A stretch of 64,000 nucleotides of DNA from contig VXMJ01000057.1 in assembly GCA_009841145.1 (NCBI GenBank), positions 62,001 to 126,000 on the forward strand. The letters run 5' to 3'. Position numbers and translations under genes: made by a program. The DNA comes from Caldilineaceae bacterium SB0661_bin_34. Its GTDB lineage: Bacteria > Chloroflexota > Anaerolineae > Caldilineales > Caldilineaceae. Positions 1 through 9,500 of the stretch are shown piece by piece; position 1 is the first letter of the stretch, and every line of letters starts with the position of its first letter. The notes below the pieces were generated by a model. It worked only from the letters and a program-made list of their open reading frames with translations. It did no database searches and was not told the DNA's origin.

Positions 1-2
1 TC

Positions 3-536
<534 letters not shown>

Positions 537-589
537 GCCATCCGGGCCATCCGGCATCGCAAGCCCGTTTCAAACCCAAGAACTGTTTG

Positions 590-1537
590 ATGCGCTCCCT
601 TTACGTCCGCAGTTTCGGCTCCAAACTGATCTGGGGGCTGGTTTCATCGTTCGTGATCGTGGTCTGCGTGGGCCTGACCGCCCAAACCGAGGAAACCCGC
701 ATGGAGATCCAGACGAAGAATTGGGAAGGCCGTGGAATCGAAAACGGCGCCGTCATCTTCGCCAACAACTGCGCCACCTGCCACGGACAGCAAGGCCAGG
801 GCCTGCAGGGCGTCGCACCGGCCCTGAACAGCCGCTACTTCTTTACCCGCCGCTTGGGGGATGTGGGCCAGGACGGGGTGATGACCTTATCCAACTACGT
901 CTACCTGACGGTGGCCGCAGGCAGGCCCAGCAAGGACAACTCCCAGTGGGCCAACCGCATGGTCCCGTGGAGTTCCCAGTTTGGCGGTCCCCTGCGCGGC
1001 GATCAGGTGGTTGACGTGGTGGCTTATGTGATGAATTTCGAGGAGACGGCGCTGCAGCAGACCGCCTCCGAGGATCCGTTCCAGCCGTTCCTGGACGTGG
1101 CCAAGCCGCCCGAGTTCCAGAACATCGGAATCAGCGCGGATGCAGAGTGGACGCCGGTCCAATTGGCAGTCACTTCGGTTTTGCCCATGGGCGACCGGGA
1201 TCCGGACTACCTGTTCGGAGCCCTGGCATGCAGCGGCTGTCACAAATTGGATGAACCGCAGGCTCCGTCGTCCATGGGCGAAAGCGGCCCCAACTTCGGG
1301 ACCATCCACGAGCTGGGAACCTACCGTCCGGAAGCGGCTGCCGATCCGGCCGCCTACCTCAAGGAAAGCATCGTGTCCCCCGATGCATTCCGCGTGGAGG
1401 GCTACGACGACGCCATGCCCGACGACTTTGCCAGCCGCATGACGGAAGAGGAAATCGATCGGCTGGTGCAGTGGCTTCTGGATCCCAATCGCGTCATCCA
1501 TACGCGGGATGCCGAAGGCAACATCATCGACGAGTAG
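590..1537 (+). CDS. Membrane-anchored dihaem cytochrome c of a bc-type complex
   Basis: The protein has 315 residues. An N-terminal hydrophobic segment (about residues 12-32) should act as a signal or anchor and place it outside the membrane. Two CxxCH haem-binding motifs are visible: C61-C64-H65 and C214-C217-H218, each within a cytochrome c fold. It probably carries electrons from the adjacent b-type cytochrome to a terminal acceptor. A TTG codon lies directly before the ATG at 590; the ATG was chosen as the stronger start. No other redox motif is seen. Confidence 0.85.
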   Translation: MRSLYVRSFGSKLIWGLVSSFVIVVCVGLTAQTEETRMEIQTKNWEGRGIENGAVIFANNCATCHGQQGQGLQGVAPALNSRYFFTRRLGDVGQDGVMTLSNYVYLTVAAGRPSKDNSQWANRMVPWSSQFGGPLRGDQVVDVVAYVMNFEETALQQTASEDPFQPFLDVAKPPEFQNIGISADAEWTPVQLAVTSVLPMGDRDPDYLFGALACSGCHKLDEPQAPSSMGESGPNFGTIHELGTYRPEAAADPAAYLKESIVSPDAFRVEGYDDAMPDDFASRMTEEEIDRLVQWLLDPNRVIHTRDAEGNIIDE

Positions 1538-1553
1538 CACCTCGTAGCGGAGT

Positions 1554-1581
1554 TTGTGCGCGTTTCGCCTTGGCGTATGAT
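1554..1581 (+). promoter_or_regulatory. Probable promoter of tRNA-Gly
   Basis: TTGTGC (1554-1559) and TATGAT (1576-1581) are separated by 16 bases and end about 30 bases before the tRNA. A perfect 8-bp inverted repeat, CCTTGGCG (1568-1575) / CGCCAAGG (1585-1592), has the -10 box inside its 9-base loop. Confidence 0.45.
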
Positions 1582-1610
1582 TCCCGCCAAGGACAGTGGT
1601 TTCCCTGCCG

Positions 1611-1682
1611 GCGGGTGTAGTTCAGTGGTAGAACGTCAGCTTCCCAAGCTGAATGTCGACGGTTCGAGTCCGTTCACCCGCT
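1611..1682 (+). tRNA. tRNA-Gly (anticodon CCC)
   Basis: A complete cloverleaf can be drawn. The 7-bp acceptor stem is GCGGGTG/CACCCGC, the D arm is GTTC...GAAC, and the anticodon stem TCAGC/GCTGA has the loop TTCCCAA with anticodon CCC. The variable loop is ATGTC and the T arm is GACGG-TTCGAGT-CCGTT. The discriminator base is T, as usual for bacterial glycine tRNAs. The 3' CCA is not encoded. Confidence 0.95.
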
Positions 1683-1761
1683 CTTCGCTCCGGCGCAGCT
1701 CCTAACACCGGTTTGCGCCGGCCTTCGCAACCGGCCAACCAGCAGTTCCACCTGCGGGCGG

Positions 1762-3651
1762 GTGCTGCCTGTGGTAATCCCGAACATCCCCTCCGAGATC
1801 TGGTTCTCCGCCATATTGGCGGTGGCGACCTATCTCTTCATCACGGCCCGGGTTTCGTGGGAACTCACGTCGATCCTAATCATGGTGGGCTTGGCTTTGA
1901 CCCGGATCCTGACTCCGGCGGAGGCGGTGGCCGGCTTCGCCAACCTGGCCACGGTCACCATTGCCGCCATGTTCGTACTGAGCGAAGGCATGGTGCGCAC
2001 CGGTGCCCTGGAGCTTGTCAGTGTATTTCTGGGGCGGGTGGTCAAAGGGAGTTCCGTGCGCCTGCTCCTGGTCCTGGCCGCCACCGTGCCACTGCTCAGC
2101 GCGTTCGTCAACAACACGCCAGTAGTGGTGATGATGGTGCCGGTAATCGTGTCCCTCTGCCTGCGGAACCGGCTGAGCGTATCCAAGATCCTGATCCCGC
2201 TCAGCTACTTCTCCATTCTGGGCGGCACCATGACACTGATTGGAACCAGCACGAACATCCTGGTCAATGAACTGCAGATCGTCAATGGCGAGCCGTCGTT
2301 CCGCATGTTCACGTTTGCTCCCATGGGTGTCGTCGCCATTGTCGGCGGCGTATTGTTCATCATTGCCCTGGGAGACAGGTTGCTTCCGGATCGCGATGCC
2401 GCTGAGGGTGATCAGGACATGCCTGCCCATGCATTTGTCAGCCAGATGCTGATTCCGCCCAGCTCGGCCCTGGTGGGACGTCGAGTCGTCGAGTCGTTCG
2501 CCAATCTCAAAGTGTCCCAGAGCATGCAGCGCCGGGTGTCCCGGGTACGACGCCTGGAGGGAGATCCGGAACCAACCGACGAGAATGCGGAGGTCCGGTT
2601 GCTCGCCCTGAGCAAAGGCGGGACCGACGAGCCGCACAGCCTCGAGCCCGGCCAGGAGTTCCAGGCTCACGACTTGGTTCACATGAAGGGATCGGCACAC
2701 GGCTTGGCGGCCATCCGCGACAGGTATGAACTCGAACCAAGCCTGGCTCGGGTAACCCGCCAACACCGGCAATCCCCATCGTCGGAGCCGGAAGAAACGC
2801 TCCAGGCCGTGATCCTTTCCCGCTCGGCACTGATTGGACGCACCTTGCTGGAAGTCGAAAGCCTGCGCAACTTCACGGTCATGATCGCAGGGATCCTGAA
2901 AAGCGGCTCCGGTCCCACGGACCGCGTTACGGCCAACACCGAACTGGTCAGTGGCGACGCCTTGTTGCTGACGGGACCGCGAACCGAACTGAACCGCGTG
3001 CGCGACCGGTATGGGCTTCTCTATACGGAGGACGATCCGAAACTGCCAACTTCGTTGGATCGCAAGTACCTGGCCATCGCCGTCATGGCACTCGTGGTCC
3101 TGGGCGGCGCGCTGACGGAGATTCCAATTGCGATCCTGGCCTTGATCGGGGCCTGCATCATGGTGATTACGGGATGCCTCACGACCGAACAGGCCTTCGC
3201 CGCGCTGGACACCAAGACCCTGATGCTGATTGCCGGAACCATACCGCTGGGCCAGGGCATGCAGACCTCCGGTCTTTCCCAGCGCATTGCCGATACCCTG
3301 ATGGCCAGCAATGCCATGCAGGACAACGTCTACCTGACCGTGTCGATCCTGTTCATGGTCGCCTCCGTCCTGTCCGCCTTCATCTCCAACGCCGCGGTGG
3401 CCGTCCTGCTGGTACCCATCGCCCTGCAGATGGCAGGCACGATGGGCATTGCTTCCCGGCCCCTGCTGATGGCGGTCTGTTTCGGTGCCAGCTCCAGTTT
3501 CAGCACACCCATCGGCTATCAAACCAACACGATCGTCCAACGACCAGGCAGATACCGCTATCTGGACTACGCCCGTCTGGGCCTGCCGCTACAGGTACTG
3601 GTCTGGGGTCTGTGCACGTTCCTGCTGCCCGTCTTCTACCCTTTACGGTAA
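1762..3651 (+). CDS. SLC13-family anion permease with central RCK_C (TrkA-C) domains
   Basis: This 629-residue protein has hydrophobic membrane blocks at about residues 10-215 and 435-629, separated by a soluble region. That region resembles two TrkA-C (RCK_C) domains (roughly 225-330 and 340-425). This is the layout of SLC13/DASS-type sodium:dicarboxylate or sulfate symporters. The conserved signatures STNILVNE (N-terminal half) and SSFSTPIGYQTN (C-terminal half) match the paired SNT motifs that bind sodium and substrate. The start is GTG at 1762. Substrate cannot be read from the sequence. It is convergent with the SRAP gene. Confidence 0.85.
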   Translation: MLPVVIPNIPSEIWFSAILAVATYLFITARVSWELTSILIMVGLALTRILTPAEAVAGFANLATVTIAAMFVLSEGMVRTGALELVSVFLGRVVKGSSVRLLLVLAATVPLLSAFVNNTPVVVMMVPVIVSLCLRNRLSVSKILIPLSYFSILGGTMTLIGTSTNILVNELQIVNGEPSFRMFTFAPMGVVAIVGGVLFIIALGDRLLPDRDAAEGDQDMPAHAFVSQMLIPPSSALVGRRVVESFANLKVSQSMQRRVSRVRRLEGDPEPTDENAEVRLLALSKGGTDEPHSLEPGQEFQAHDLVHMKGSAHGLAAIRDRYELEPSLARVTRQHRQSPSSEPEETLQAVILSRSALIGRTLLEVESLRNFTVMIAGILKSGSGPTDRVTANTELVSGDALLLTGPRTELNRVRDRYGLLYTEDDPKLPTSLDRKYLAIAVMALVVLGGALTEIPIAILALIGACIMVITGCLTTEQAFAALDTKTLMLIAGTIPLGQGMQTSGLSQRIADTLMASNAMQDNVYLTVSILFMVASVLSAFISNAAVAVLLVPIALQMAGTMGIASRPLLMAVCFGASSSFSTPIGYQTNTIVQRPGRYRYLDYARLGLPLQVLVWGLCTFLLPVFYPLR

Positions 3652-3713
3652 CGGTGCGATCCGGCTTGGGTCGGGACGGCCGTTGACTTCCCGGGCCGGC
3701 ACACCGGTGGCCG

Positions 3714-4382
3714 TTACTCCGCATCCAGCAGGTGGGGGCCTTCGTTGCCGGCGTCGTTCACCAATCTGCTGGCTGGTTGGACATCAAGCGCGTCGTCAGG
3801 GCAAGCCTGACAGAGATCCCGCAACCCCGGTACCGCCCATTCGTCGGCCATCAGCCACATGTCGTACTGCCTTGGGGGCAGGATCACGGGCATGCGGTGG
3901 TGGTAGGTTTGCATGAACTCGTTGGCTTCGGTGGTCAGGATGGTGCAGGACTCGATCTCATGGCCGTCGGGACTTTGCCAGTGTTCCCAAAGCCCGGCCA
4001 TGGCAACGTAACTGCCGTCGGCCATTGCAAAGCGGTATGGTTGCCTGCCGCCCCGCTCCCGTGTCCACTCGTAGAAAAACGTTGCCGGAATCAGGCATCG
4101 CCTCCGCTTGAACGCAGACCGGAAAGATGGTTTCTCGGCCGCGGTTTCACTGCGCGCATTGATGAGGCGCGCAGCCCAGGAGGTGTCCTTGGACCACCCC
4201 GGAATCAGACCCCAGTGTGCAAACGTCAATTCCCTGTCCTCCGAGACAGGGTTGCGGCGGACGATGGCCACAGCCTGGGTCGGAGCAATGTTGAACCGCG
4301 GCACGATGCCCTGGGGCAAATCCACCGCGAATTGCAGTTGGAAGGAGGCCTGCTTGGGGATGAGGCCAAAGCGTCCACACAT
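3714..4382 (-). CDS. SOS response-associated peptidase (SRAP/HMCES/YedK family)
   Basis: This 222-residue protein starts at the ATG that gives M-C-G-R-F-G, because the catalytic Cys must be residue 2 after Met removal. C2, N75 (NARSE motif), E105 (FFYEW) and H161 (HHRMP) form the complete SRAP active site. The family cross-links covalently to abasic sites in single-stranded DNA and protects them. The frame is open upstream, but earlier starts would bury Cys2. The length is normal. No SOS operator was recognised in front of it. Confidence 0.93.
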   Translation of the reverse strand: MCGRFGLIPKQASFQLQFAVDLPQGIVPRFNIAPTQAVAIVRRNPVSEDRELTFAHWGLIPGWSKDTSWAARLINARSETAAEKPSFRSAFKRRRCLIPATFFYEWTRERGGRQPYRFAMADGSYVAMAGLWEHWQSPDGHEIESCTILTTEANEFMQTYHHRMPVILPPRQYDMWLMADEWAVPGLRDLCQACPDDALDVQPASRLVNDAGNEGPHLLDAE

Positions 4383-4507
4383 GCGACAGCCCTCGAATTG
4401 TGCCGCGACCAAGTGCCCGCGGTTTCCTGATCGGTTGCCTGCACCATACAATAACGCCCCGAAGAAGGTACGACCTCCATGTTCGGCTCTCAGGTCCGTC
4501 CACTCCC

Positions 4508-4792
4508 ATGCCCGTCTACGAGTACACCTGCCCAGCCTGTTCCATTCGGTTCGCGCACCTTTGGAAAACGATGGCGGCGGCTTCCGCCGGGAACAGTCCG
4601 GCCTGTCCGGAGTGCCGCCATCCCGACACCAAGCGGGTCGTTTCCCAGCTCGCGGTGCTGGACAGCATCGGCGGCCTAACCCCGGGGGAAGTCAATCAGG
4701 TCAAGGCGGCCGAAGAACGGGCGGCGTCGTTCACGCCCCGTGAACACATCAACCAGCTCAGGGCGGGACGCGCCCCTTCGGAAGGGGCGTAG
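4508..4792 (+). CDS. FmdB-type zinc-ribbon protein
   Basis: The small 94-residue protein starts MPVYEYTCPAC, the hallmark of the FmdB/CxxC-CxxC regulatory family. A first Cys pair (C8, C11) and a second CPEC pair around residue 37 should bind one zinc ion. The C-terminal half is charged and probably disordered. The family function is poorly defined; members are often called putative regulatory proteins. It lies 13 bases before hisZ on the same strand and may share its transcript. Confidence 0.8.
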   Translation: MPVYEYTCPACSIRFAHLWKTMAAASAGNSPACPECRHPDTKRVVSQLAVLDSIGGLTPGEVNQVKAAEERAASFTPREHINQLRAGRAPSEGA

Positions 4793-4805
4793 CCGCACGC
4801 GGTAG

Positions 4806-6194
4806 ATGAACACCGAGAACACGCTTCCGGCCGGTGGTGCCCGGCGACCGGAAGCCACAAATCGGCGGCACCTGCCGCTGGGCGTGCGCGAATACCTTTG
4901 GCAGGATGCCCGTCTGCGGCAGCAGTTGGAAACTGCGGTCAACCGGACGTTTCGGACTTGGGGCTACAACACCGTCATTTTGCCGATGTTCGAATTCGGC
5001 GACATGCTGACGACCCGCACACACGCCGCCACCCACGATCGCCTGTACCGCTTCCTGGACATGGAAGGCCGCACGCTAATTCTGCGCCCCGACATGACCG
5101 CAGCCGTAGCCCGCCTGGTGGGCACGCGCCTGGCCGGGATGGAGGGCCCTTTCCGGTTTTGCTATGCCGGCAGCGTGTTTCGGCACGAGGAAACCTCGGG
5201 TTTGGAGTATCAGCAGGAGTTTCGGCAGGCCGGAATTGAGTTGGTCGGATCCGCCGACGCCATGGCCGACGCCGAAATCCTGGCATGCATGGCAGCCGGC
5301 CTCAACGCATGCAACCTGTCGGATTTCAGGATTGTGGTCGGCCACGCGGACTACTATGGTGGATTGTTGGACGCCCTTGGCCCGCAGCCGTCCGATGCCC
5401 GACAGTTGCGGTGGGCGATGCACCGCAAAAGCGAACACGCCCTGGCCCGGTTTGTCGAGTCCTGCCGCCCGAGTCCGAGGCAACGGGCCACACTGGAAAA
5501 CCTGCTTACGCTGCAGGGCGCGGATGTGGCCGGGTTGTTGGAACGGGCCGCGGGGTTTTGCCTCAATCGACGCATGGAGTCCGCGCTGCGCAACCTGAGG
5601 GAACTGACCGAACTGCTGGATGCATACGGCATCCTGGAACGAGTCACCCTGGATCTCGCCGAGTATCGGAACCTTGAGTACTACACCGGAACGACATTCG
5701 AATTCCTGTTGCCCGATTCGGCTGCCGTGGCCGGCAGCGGCGGGCGATATGACGGGTTGATAGGCAAATTCGGGCGCAGTCGTCCGGCGGTCGGAGGGAT
5801 CCTGCACCTTGACCGCCTGGTCCGGGCTGTGCATGCAAACCAAGCTCCACAAGCCCTGAGCCCCAAGCCTCCGCTCTGTCTGGTGGGACAGACCAAATCC
5901 GGGGTTGCACTGGAGTCGATTGGCAAGCTGCGCCAACAGGGACTCGACATCGTCGTGCACACCGATCCGCTTTCCGAATCAGGGATTCTGGACATGGGAC
6001 GCAGTCTGGAAGCCAGAGTCGTAGCGGACTGGTGCGACCAAACACAGTTTTTCCATGTGCTGGCATGCGCCCTGCCGGAGTATGTCGGGCCAATGGACTT
6101 GTCAAGGTTCGAGCAACTGCTTGAGGGCCTGCAGCGGACCGAGTTGTCCGTCCCCGAGCAATCCACCACGAGGATGGCAGGGGACGATGTCTGA
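4806..6194 (+). CDS. hisZ: ATP phosphoribosyltransferase regulatory subunit HisZ
   Basis: The protein resembles histidyl-tRNA synthetase: LPLGVREYL at the start, LRPDMTAAVAR (class II motif 2 region), FRFCYAGSVFR and YYTGTTFEFL. The hisG gene overlaps its 3' end. HisZ is the non-catalytic paralogue of HisRS that joins short-form HisG to make the active first enzyme of histidine synthesis. At 462 residues it is longer than a typical HisZ. An actual HisRS is an alternative, but coupling to a short hisG argues for HisZ. Confidence 0.88.
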   Translation: MNTENTLPAGGARRPEATNRRHLPLGVREYLWQDARLRQQLETAVNRTFRTWGYNTVILPMFEFGDMLTTRTHAATHDRLYRFLDMEGRTLILRPDMTAAVARLVGTRLAGMEGPFRFCYAGSVFRHEETSGLEYQQEFRQAGIELVGSADAMADAEILACMAAGLNACNLSDFRIVVGHADYYGGLLDALGPQPSDARQLRWAMHRKSEHALARFVESCRPSPRQRATLENLLTLQGADVAGLLERAAGFCLNRRMESALRNLRELTELLDAYGILERVTLDLAEYRNLEYYTGTTFEFLLPDSAAVAGSGGRYDGLIGKFGRSRPAVGGILHLDRLVRAVHANQAPQALSPKPPLCLVGQTKSGVALESIGKLRQQGLDIVVHTDPLSESGILDMGRSLEARVVADWCDQTQFFHVLACALPEYVGPMDLSRFEQLLEGLQRTELSVPEQSTTRMAGDDV

Positions 6195-6843
6195 CGCAAC
6201 CTGCAGGCGGCCCCTGCGCATATCCCTGCCCAAGGGACGCCTGGCCGACGACGTGGCGCGGCACCTGCGGGCCGGAGGCCTGGACGTGCCGGACTTCTCG
6301 GCCTCCCGGCAACTGACACTGCGCACCGCAGACGGTACTCAGGAATACATTCAATCCAAACCCACCGACGTTCCAACCTTCGTGGTGCACGGGGGCGCGG
6401 ACATCGGGTTCTCGGGCTTGGACACGCTGCGTGAAGAAGGGGTGGACGTACTGGAACCCTTTACGCTCCCCATCGGCATCTGCCGGATTTCCCTGGCGGG
6501 ACCGCCGGCGTGGCGCGACGTGGACCTGCATCTGAAGGACCACCTGCGGGTGGCCACCAAGTACACGCGCCTCGCGTCCGACTGGTTTGTGTCCCAGGGC
6601 ATCAATGCAGAGGTGATCAAGCTCAACGGATCCGTGGAACTGGCACCCCTGACGGGTCTTTCGGACCTGATCGTCGACTTGGTGGAGACCGGCCGCACCC
6701 TGCAGGCCAACGGACTGGTGGAATTGCAGCACGTGTTGGACAGCAGGGTGGTCATCATCGTCAACCGCTCGGCGTCGAGGCTGCGGGAGAACGAGGTCAA
6801 TCGATTCCTGGGCTGCGTCCGTCCCGGTTCGCCAGGAGCCTGA
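6187..6843 (+). CDS. hisG: ATP phosphoribosyltransferase, short form (HisG-S)
   Basis: The 218-residue length matches the short form of HisG, which lacks the C-terminal regulatory domain and needs HisZ. RISLPKGRLAD at the start, the GGADIGFSGLDTL segment and the phosphate-binding loop DLVETGRTLQANG are all present. It catalyses the first step of histidine biosynthesis, joining ATP and PRPP. The ATG at 6187 overlaps the hisZ stop by 8 bases, which implies translational coupling. No other his genes are in the window. Confidence 0.93.
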   Translation: MSDATCRRPLRISLPKGRLADDVARHLRAGGLDVPDFSASRQLTLRTADGTQEYIQSKPTDVPTFVVHGGADIGFSGLDTLREEGVDVLEPFTLPIGICRISLAGPPAWRDVDLHLKDHLRVATKYTRLASDWFVSQGINAEVIKLNGSVELAPLTGLSDLIVDLVETGRTLQANGLVELQHVLDSRVVIIVNRSASRLRENEVNRFLGCVRPGSPGA

Positions 6844-6846
6844 GCG

Positions 6847-7407
6847 ATGGATTCCCCATCCCGCGCGCCGGCAACCGGAATTGCCGACATCGCAATCAGG
6901 GTGCCGCGGTGGTTCGAGGATGCCCGGGGGCGTTTCGCCGAAACATGGCGTTCGGAGTGGTACCCGGGTTTCGACATGTCCCAACTGCAGGGGAATCGCT
7001 CGGACAGTCGTCCGGGAGTACTGCGCGGCTTGCACTATCACTTTCTCCAGTTCGACTATTGGCAGGTGGTCCAAGGTGAAATCGAAGTTGGCCTGGTCGA
7101 CTTGAGGGCCGATTCGGAAACCTTCCTCCGGGCCGAAGTCCTGCGCCTGAACGCGCAGGAGGGCTGGGGATTGTTCATTCCGCCCGGCGTGGCTCACGGC
7201 TTCCACAGTCCCCGCGGGGCGATTCTGACGTACCTGGTCAACCGGTACTACACGGGAACCGACGAGTTCAGCGTACTCTGGAACGATCCGGATCTCGCAG
7301 TCCCGTGGACCTGCACCGATCCCATCCTGTCCGAGCGTGACAGCCAGGCACCGCGCTGGCAGGACATTCCCGATTCAAAAAAACCAATGACAAAGGCAAT
7401 TCAATGA
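6847..7407 (+). CDS. dTDP-4-dehydrorhamnose 3,5-epimerase family protein
   Basis: The 186 residues match the RmlC cupin fold. The conserved segments are the FxDxRGxFxE-like start (WFEDARGRFAETW), GVLRGLHYH with the catalytic His, the QVVQGEIEVGLVDLR strand pair and FIPPGVAHGF. RmlC epimerises C3 and C5 of dTDP-4-keto-6-deoxyglucose in rhamnose synthesis. No rmlA, B or D gene is adjacent, so the substrate may be another nucleotide sugar. It begins 3 bases after hisG, and its stop overlaps the mtnP start (ATGA). Confidence 0.85.
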   Translation: MDSPSRAPATGIADIAIRVPRWFEDARGRFAETWRSEWYPGFDMSQLQGNRSDSRPGVLRGLHYHFLQFDYWQVVQGEIEVGLVDLRADSETFLRAEVLRLNAQEGWGLFIPPGVAHGFHSPRGAILTYLVNRYYTGTDEFSVLWNDPDLAVPWTCTDPILSERDSQAPRWQDIPDSKKPMTKAIQ

Positions 7408-8288
7408 ACGAACCGATTCGCATCGGTGTCCTGGGCGGCAGCGGCGTCTATGACATGGAAGCCCTTACAGACGTGCGGGCACTGACTCTCGAAACCCCCT
7501 TCGGTGCTCCTTCCGGCCCGTACCTGGTCGGAAACATCCATGGGCAAAGGGTGGCGTTTCTGGCCCGGCACGGCCGCGGACACACCATCTCGCCCTCGCG
7601 CCTGAATTTCAGGGCCAACATCTACGGCTTCAAGCAGTTGGGGGTCGAGTACCTCATCAGCGTCAACGCCTGCGGCAGTCTGCAACGGCGATACAAGGCC
7701 GAGCAGATCATGGTGCCGGACCAACTGTACGACCACACGCGGTTGCGGAACCTGTCGTTCTTCAACGACCCGGAGGTCGGGACCGAGAATATTGTGTGCC
7801 ACATCAGCCTGGCCGACCCGTTTTGCCCATCCCTCAGCAAAGTCTGCCACCAGGCCCTGGTGGACACGGGAGCCGACGCCATCGCAGGCGGCAACATGAT
7901 CACGATCGAGGGTCCACGCTTCAGCACGAAGTTCGAAAGCCGGACCTTTGCCAGTTGGGGCACGGATGTCATCGGCATGACCACATCACCCGAAGCGCAA
8001 CTCGCCCGCGAGGCCGAGATGAGCTTCGCGGTCATGGCCCACATCACGGATCAGGACATCTTCGACGAGGAGGCTACGGTTACCGTGGAGGTGGTACTCG
8101 GACACATGGAGGCCAACATTCGCGCCGTGCGACTCGCCCTTGTCAGGGCAGTGGAACTGTTGGAGGATGCCCCACAATCCCCCTTTCATAGGGAACTGGA
8201 CTCCGCCATTCAATCCGGACGCAACTACATCACCGACGAGCAGTACCGTCGATTTTCCCATCTCATCGGACGCCTGAAGGCCGTCTGA
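7404..8288 (+). CDS. mtnP: S-methyl-5'-thioadenosine phosphorylase
   Basis: The 294-residue protein belongs to the trimeric purine nucleoside phosphorylase family. Signatures are IGVLGGSGVYDM (phosphate-binding Ser region), FLARHGRGHTISPSRLNFRAN, SVNACGSL, ITIEGPRFSTKFESR and GMTTSPEAQLAREAEM. The enzyme cleaves methylthioadenosine into adenine and methylthioribose-1-phosphate in methionine salvage. GMTTSP, rather than the purine-phosphorylase-type motif, supports MTA as substrate, but some relatives accept other purine nucleosides. Its ATG overlaps the preceding stop. Confidence 0.88.
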   Translation: MNEPIRIGVLGGSGVYDMEALTDVRALTLETPFGAPSGPYLVGNIHGQRVAFLARHGRGHTISPSRLNFRANIYGFKQLGVEYLISVNACGSLQRRYKAEQIMVPDQLYDHTRLRNLSFFNDPEVGTENIVCHISLADPFCPSLSKVCHQALVDTGADAIAGGNMITIEGPRFSTKFESRTFASWGTDVIGMTTSPEAQLAREAEMSFAVMAHITDQDIFDEEATVTVEVVLGHMEANIRAVRLALVRAVELLEDAPQSPFHRELDSAIQSGRNYITDEQYRRFSHLIGRLKAV

Positions 8289-8294
8289 AGCGAG

Positions 8295-9500
8295 ATGTCC
8301 TTGCCGGTCTCGGACCGCGCAGCCTGCCGTCTGCTGCGCAATCTGGTCGAAATCCCGTCGGTCAGCGGCGACGAACTAGCCGCCAGCCAATGGCTGACCG
8401 CGCAGATGCGCGACCTCGGCTACAACCATGCCGAGGTGGACTCCGCCAACAACGCCGTAGGACGCATGGGCCGGGCCGATGCTCCGCGCACCGTGATGCT
8501 GCTGGGCCACATCGACACAGTGCCTGGACACATTCCGGTGGAACTCAAGGTTGTCGGCGGGAAACAGGTTCTGTACGGCAGGGGCACAGTGGATGCCAAG
8601 GGACCGCTGGCCACCTTCACCGTCGCGGCCGCAAACCTGAAGCAGACATTGCCCGAGGACTGCCAGGTGGTGGTGGTGGGCGCGGTGGAAGAGGAAGCCG
8701 CCACGTCCAAGGGCGCCCGCTGCATCAGGGACCGCCACAACGGCCTCATCCTCCCGATTCCGGACTACTGCCTGATCGGGGAACCGACCGGCACCACGGG
8801 CATTGCGCGTGGCTACAAGGGCCGCATCCTACTGCGCTTCCAAGCCTGGCAGCCCACGGCGCACACCGCCGGCCCGGGTACGGAAATCGCGGAGTTGGCG
8901 GTGGCATTTTGGCTTTATGTAAAGCATTTGGTGGAAGCCGGAGAACAGCCGGAGTCCCAGGTGTTTGAAGCAACGTCCCCCAGCCTGCGCGAAATCAACA
9001 CCGAACTTTGGCGGAACGGTCAAAACCATGTCAGCACCCTGATTGGGATTCGCCTGCCGGTGGGTTTCGACGCGTTGCACTTTGTGCAGAACCTGCGCCG
9101 CTGGTGCGAAGAGCAGATCGGACCGGTCCGGGAGCCCATGCCAACGCGCATCGATGCGGACATCCCGATCGAGTTTGCCTGCGCCGGACCGATCGTCGAA
9201 GCCCGCCTCGACCTGAGCGGATTTGAACCCGCCTGGCTCACCCCGCGGCGCAATCACCTGTCCACCTGCCTGCGGGGCGCCATTCGGCGGGTCACCGGCG
9301 AACCACCCCGCTTCCTGGTTAAGACCGGCACCTGCGACATGAACGTGGTCGGCCCGGCCTGGGGCTGTCCCATGTTCGCCTACGGCCCCGGCGACTCTGA
9401 ACTGGACCACACCCCGGAGGAGCACATCGAAATCGAAGGGTATCTCGATGCCGTTCGCGTTCTGACGGATGCCTTGGGCACTCTGGTCAGGATGTTCTGA
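8295..9500 (+). CDS. M20-family amidohydrolase, [LysW]-lysine/ornithine hydrolase-like
   Basis: The 401-residue protein shows M20 metallopeptidase features: LLGHIDTVPG with a metal-binding His-Asp, YGRGTVDAKGPLATF with the bridging Asp, and VVGAVEEEAATSKGAR with the catalytic and metal-binding Glu pair. YGRGTVDAKG is typical of LysK, which releases lysine or ornithine from the carrier protein LysW in the alpha-aminoadipate pathway of Thermus and Chloroflexota. No lysW is nearby, so the substrate is inferred. The final codons (GTLVRMF-stop) are duplicated about 6 kb away at 15450-15475. Confidence 0.78.
   Translation: MSLPVSDRAACRLLRNLVEIPSVSGDELAASQWLTAQMRDLGYNHAEVDSANNAVGRMGRADAPRTVMLLGHIDTVPGHIPVELKVVGGKQVLYGRGTVDAKGPLATFTVAAANLKQTLPEDCQVVVVGAVEEEAATSKGARCIRDRHNGLILPIPDYCLIGEPTGTTGIARGYKGRILLRFQAWQPTAHTAGPGTEIAELAVAFWLYVKHLVEAGEQPESQVFEATSPSLREINTELWRNGQNHVSTLIGIRLPVGFDALHFVQNLRRWCEEQIGPVREPMPTRIDADIPIEFACAGPIVEARLDLSGFEPAWLTPRRNHLSTCLRGAIRRVTGEPPRFLVKTGTCDMNVVGPAWGCPMFAYGPGDSELDHTPEEHIEIEGYLDAVRVLTDALGTLVRMF

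Noticed and set aside
1876-3540. 554-codon frame antisense to the SLC13 gene
   Set aside because: A shadow of high-GC codon structure; the sense strand encodes a clear membrane transporter.
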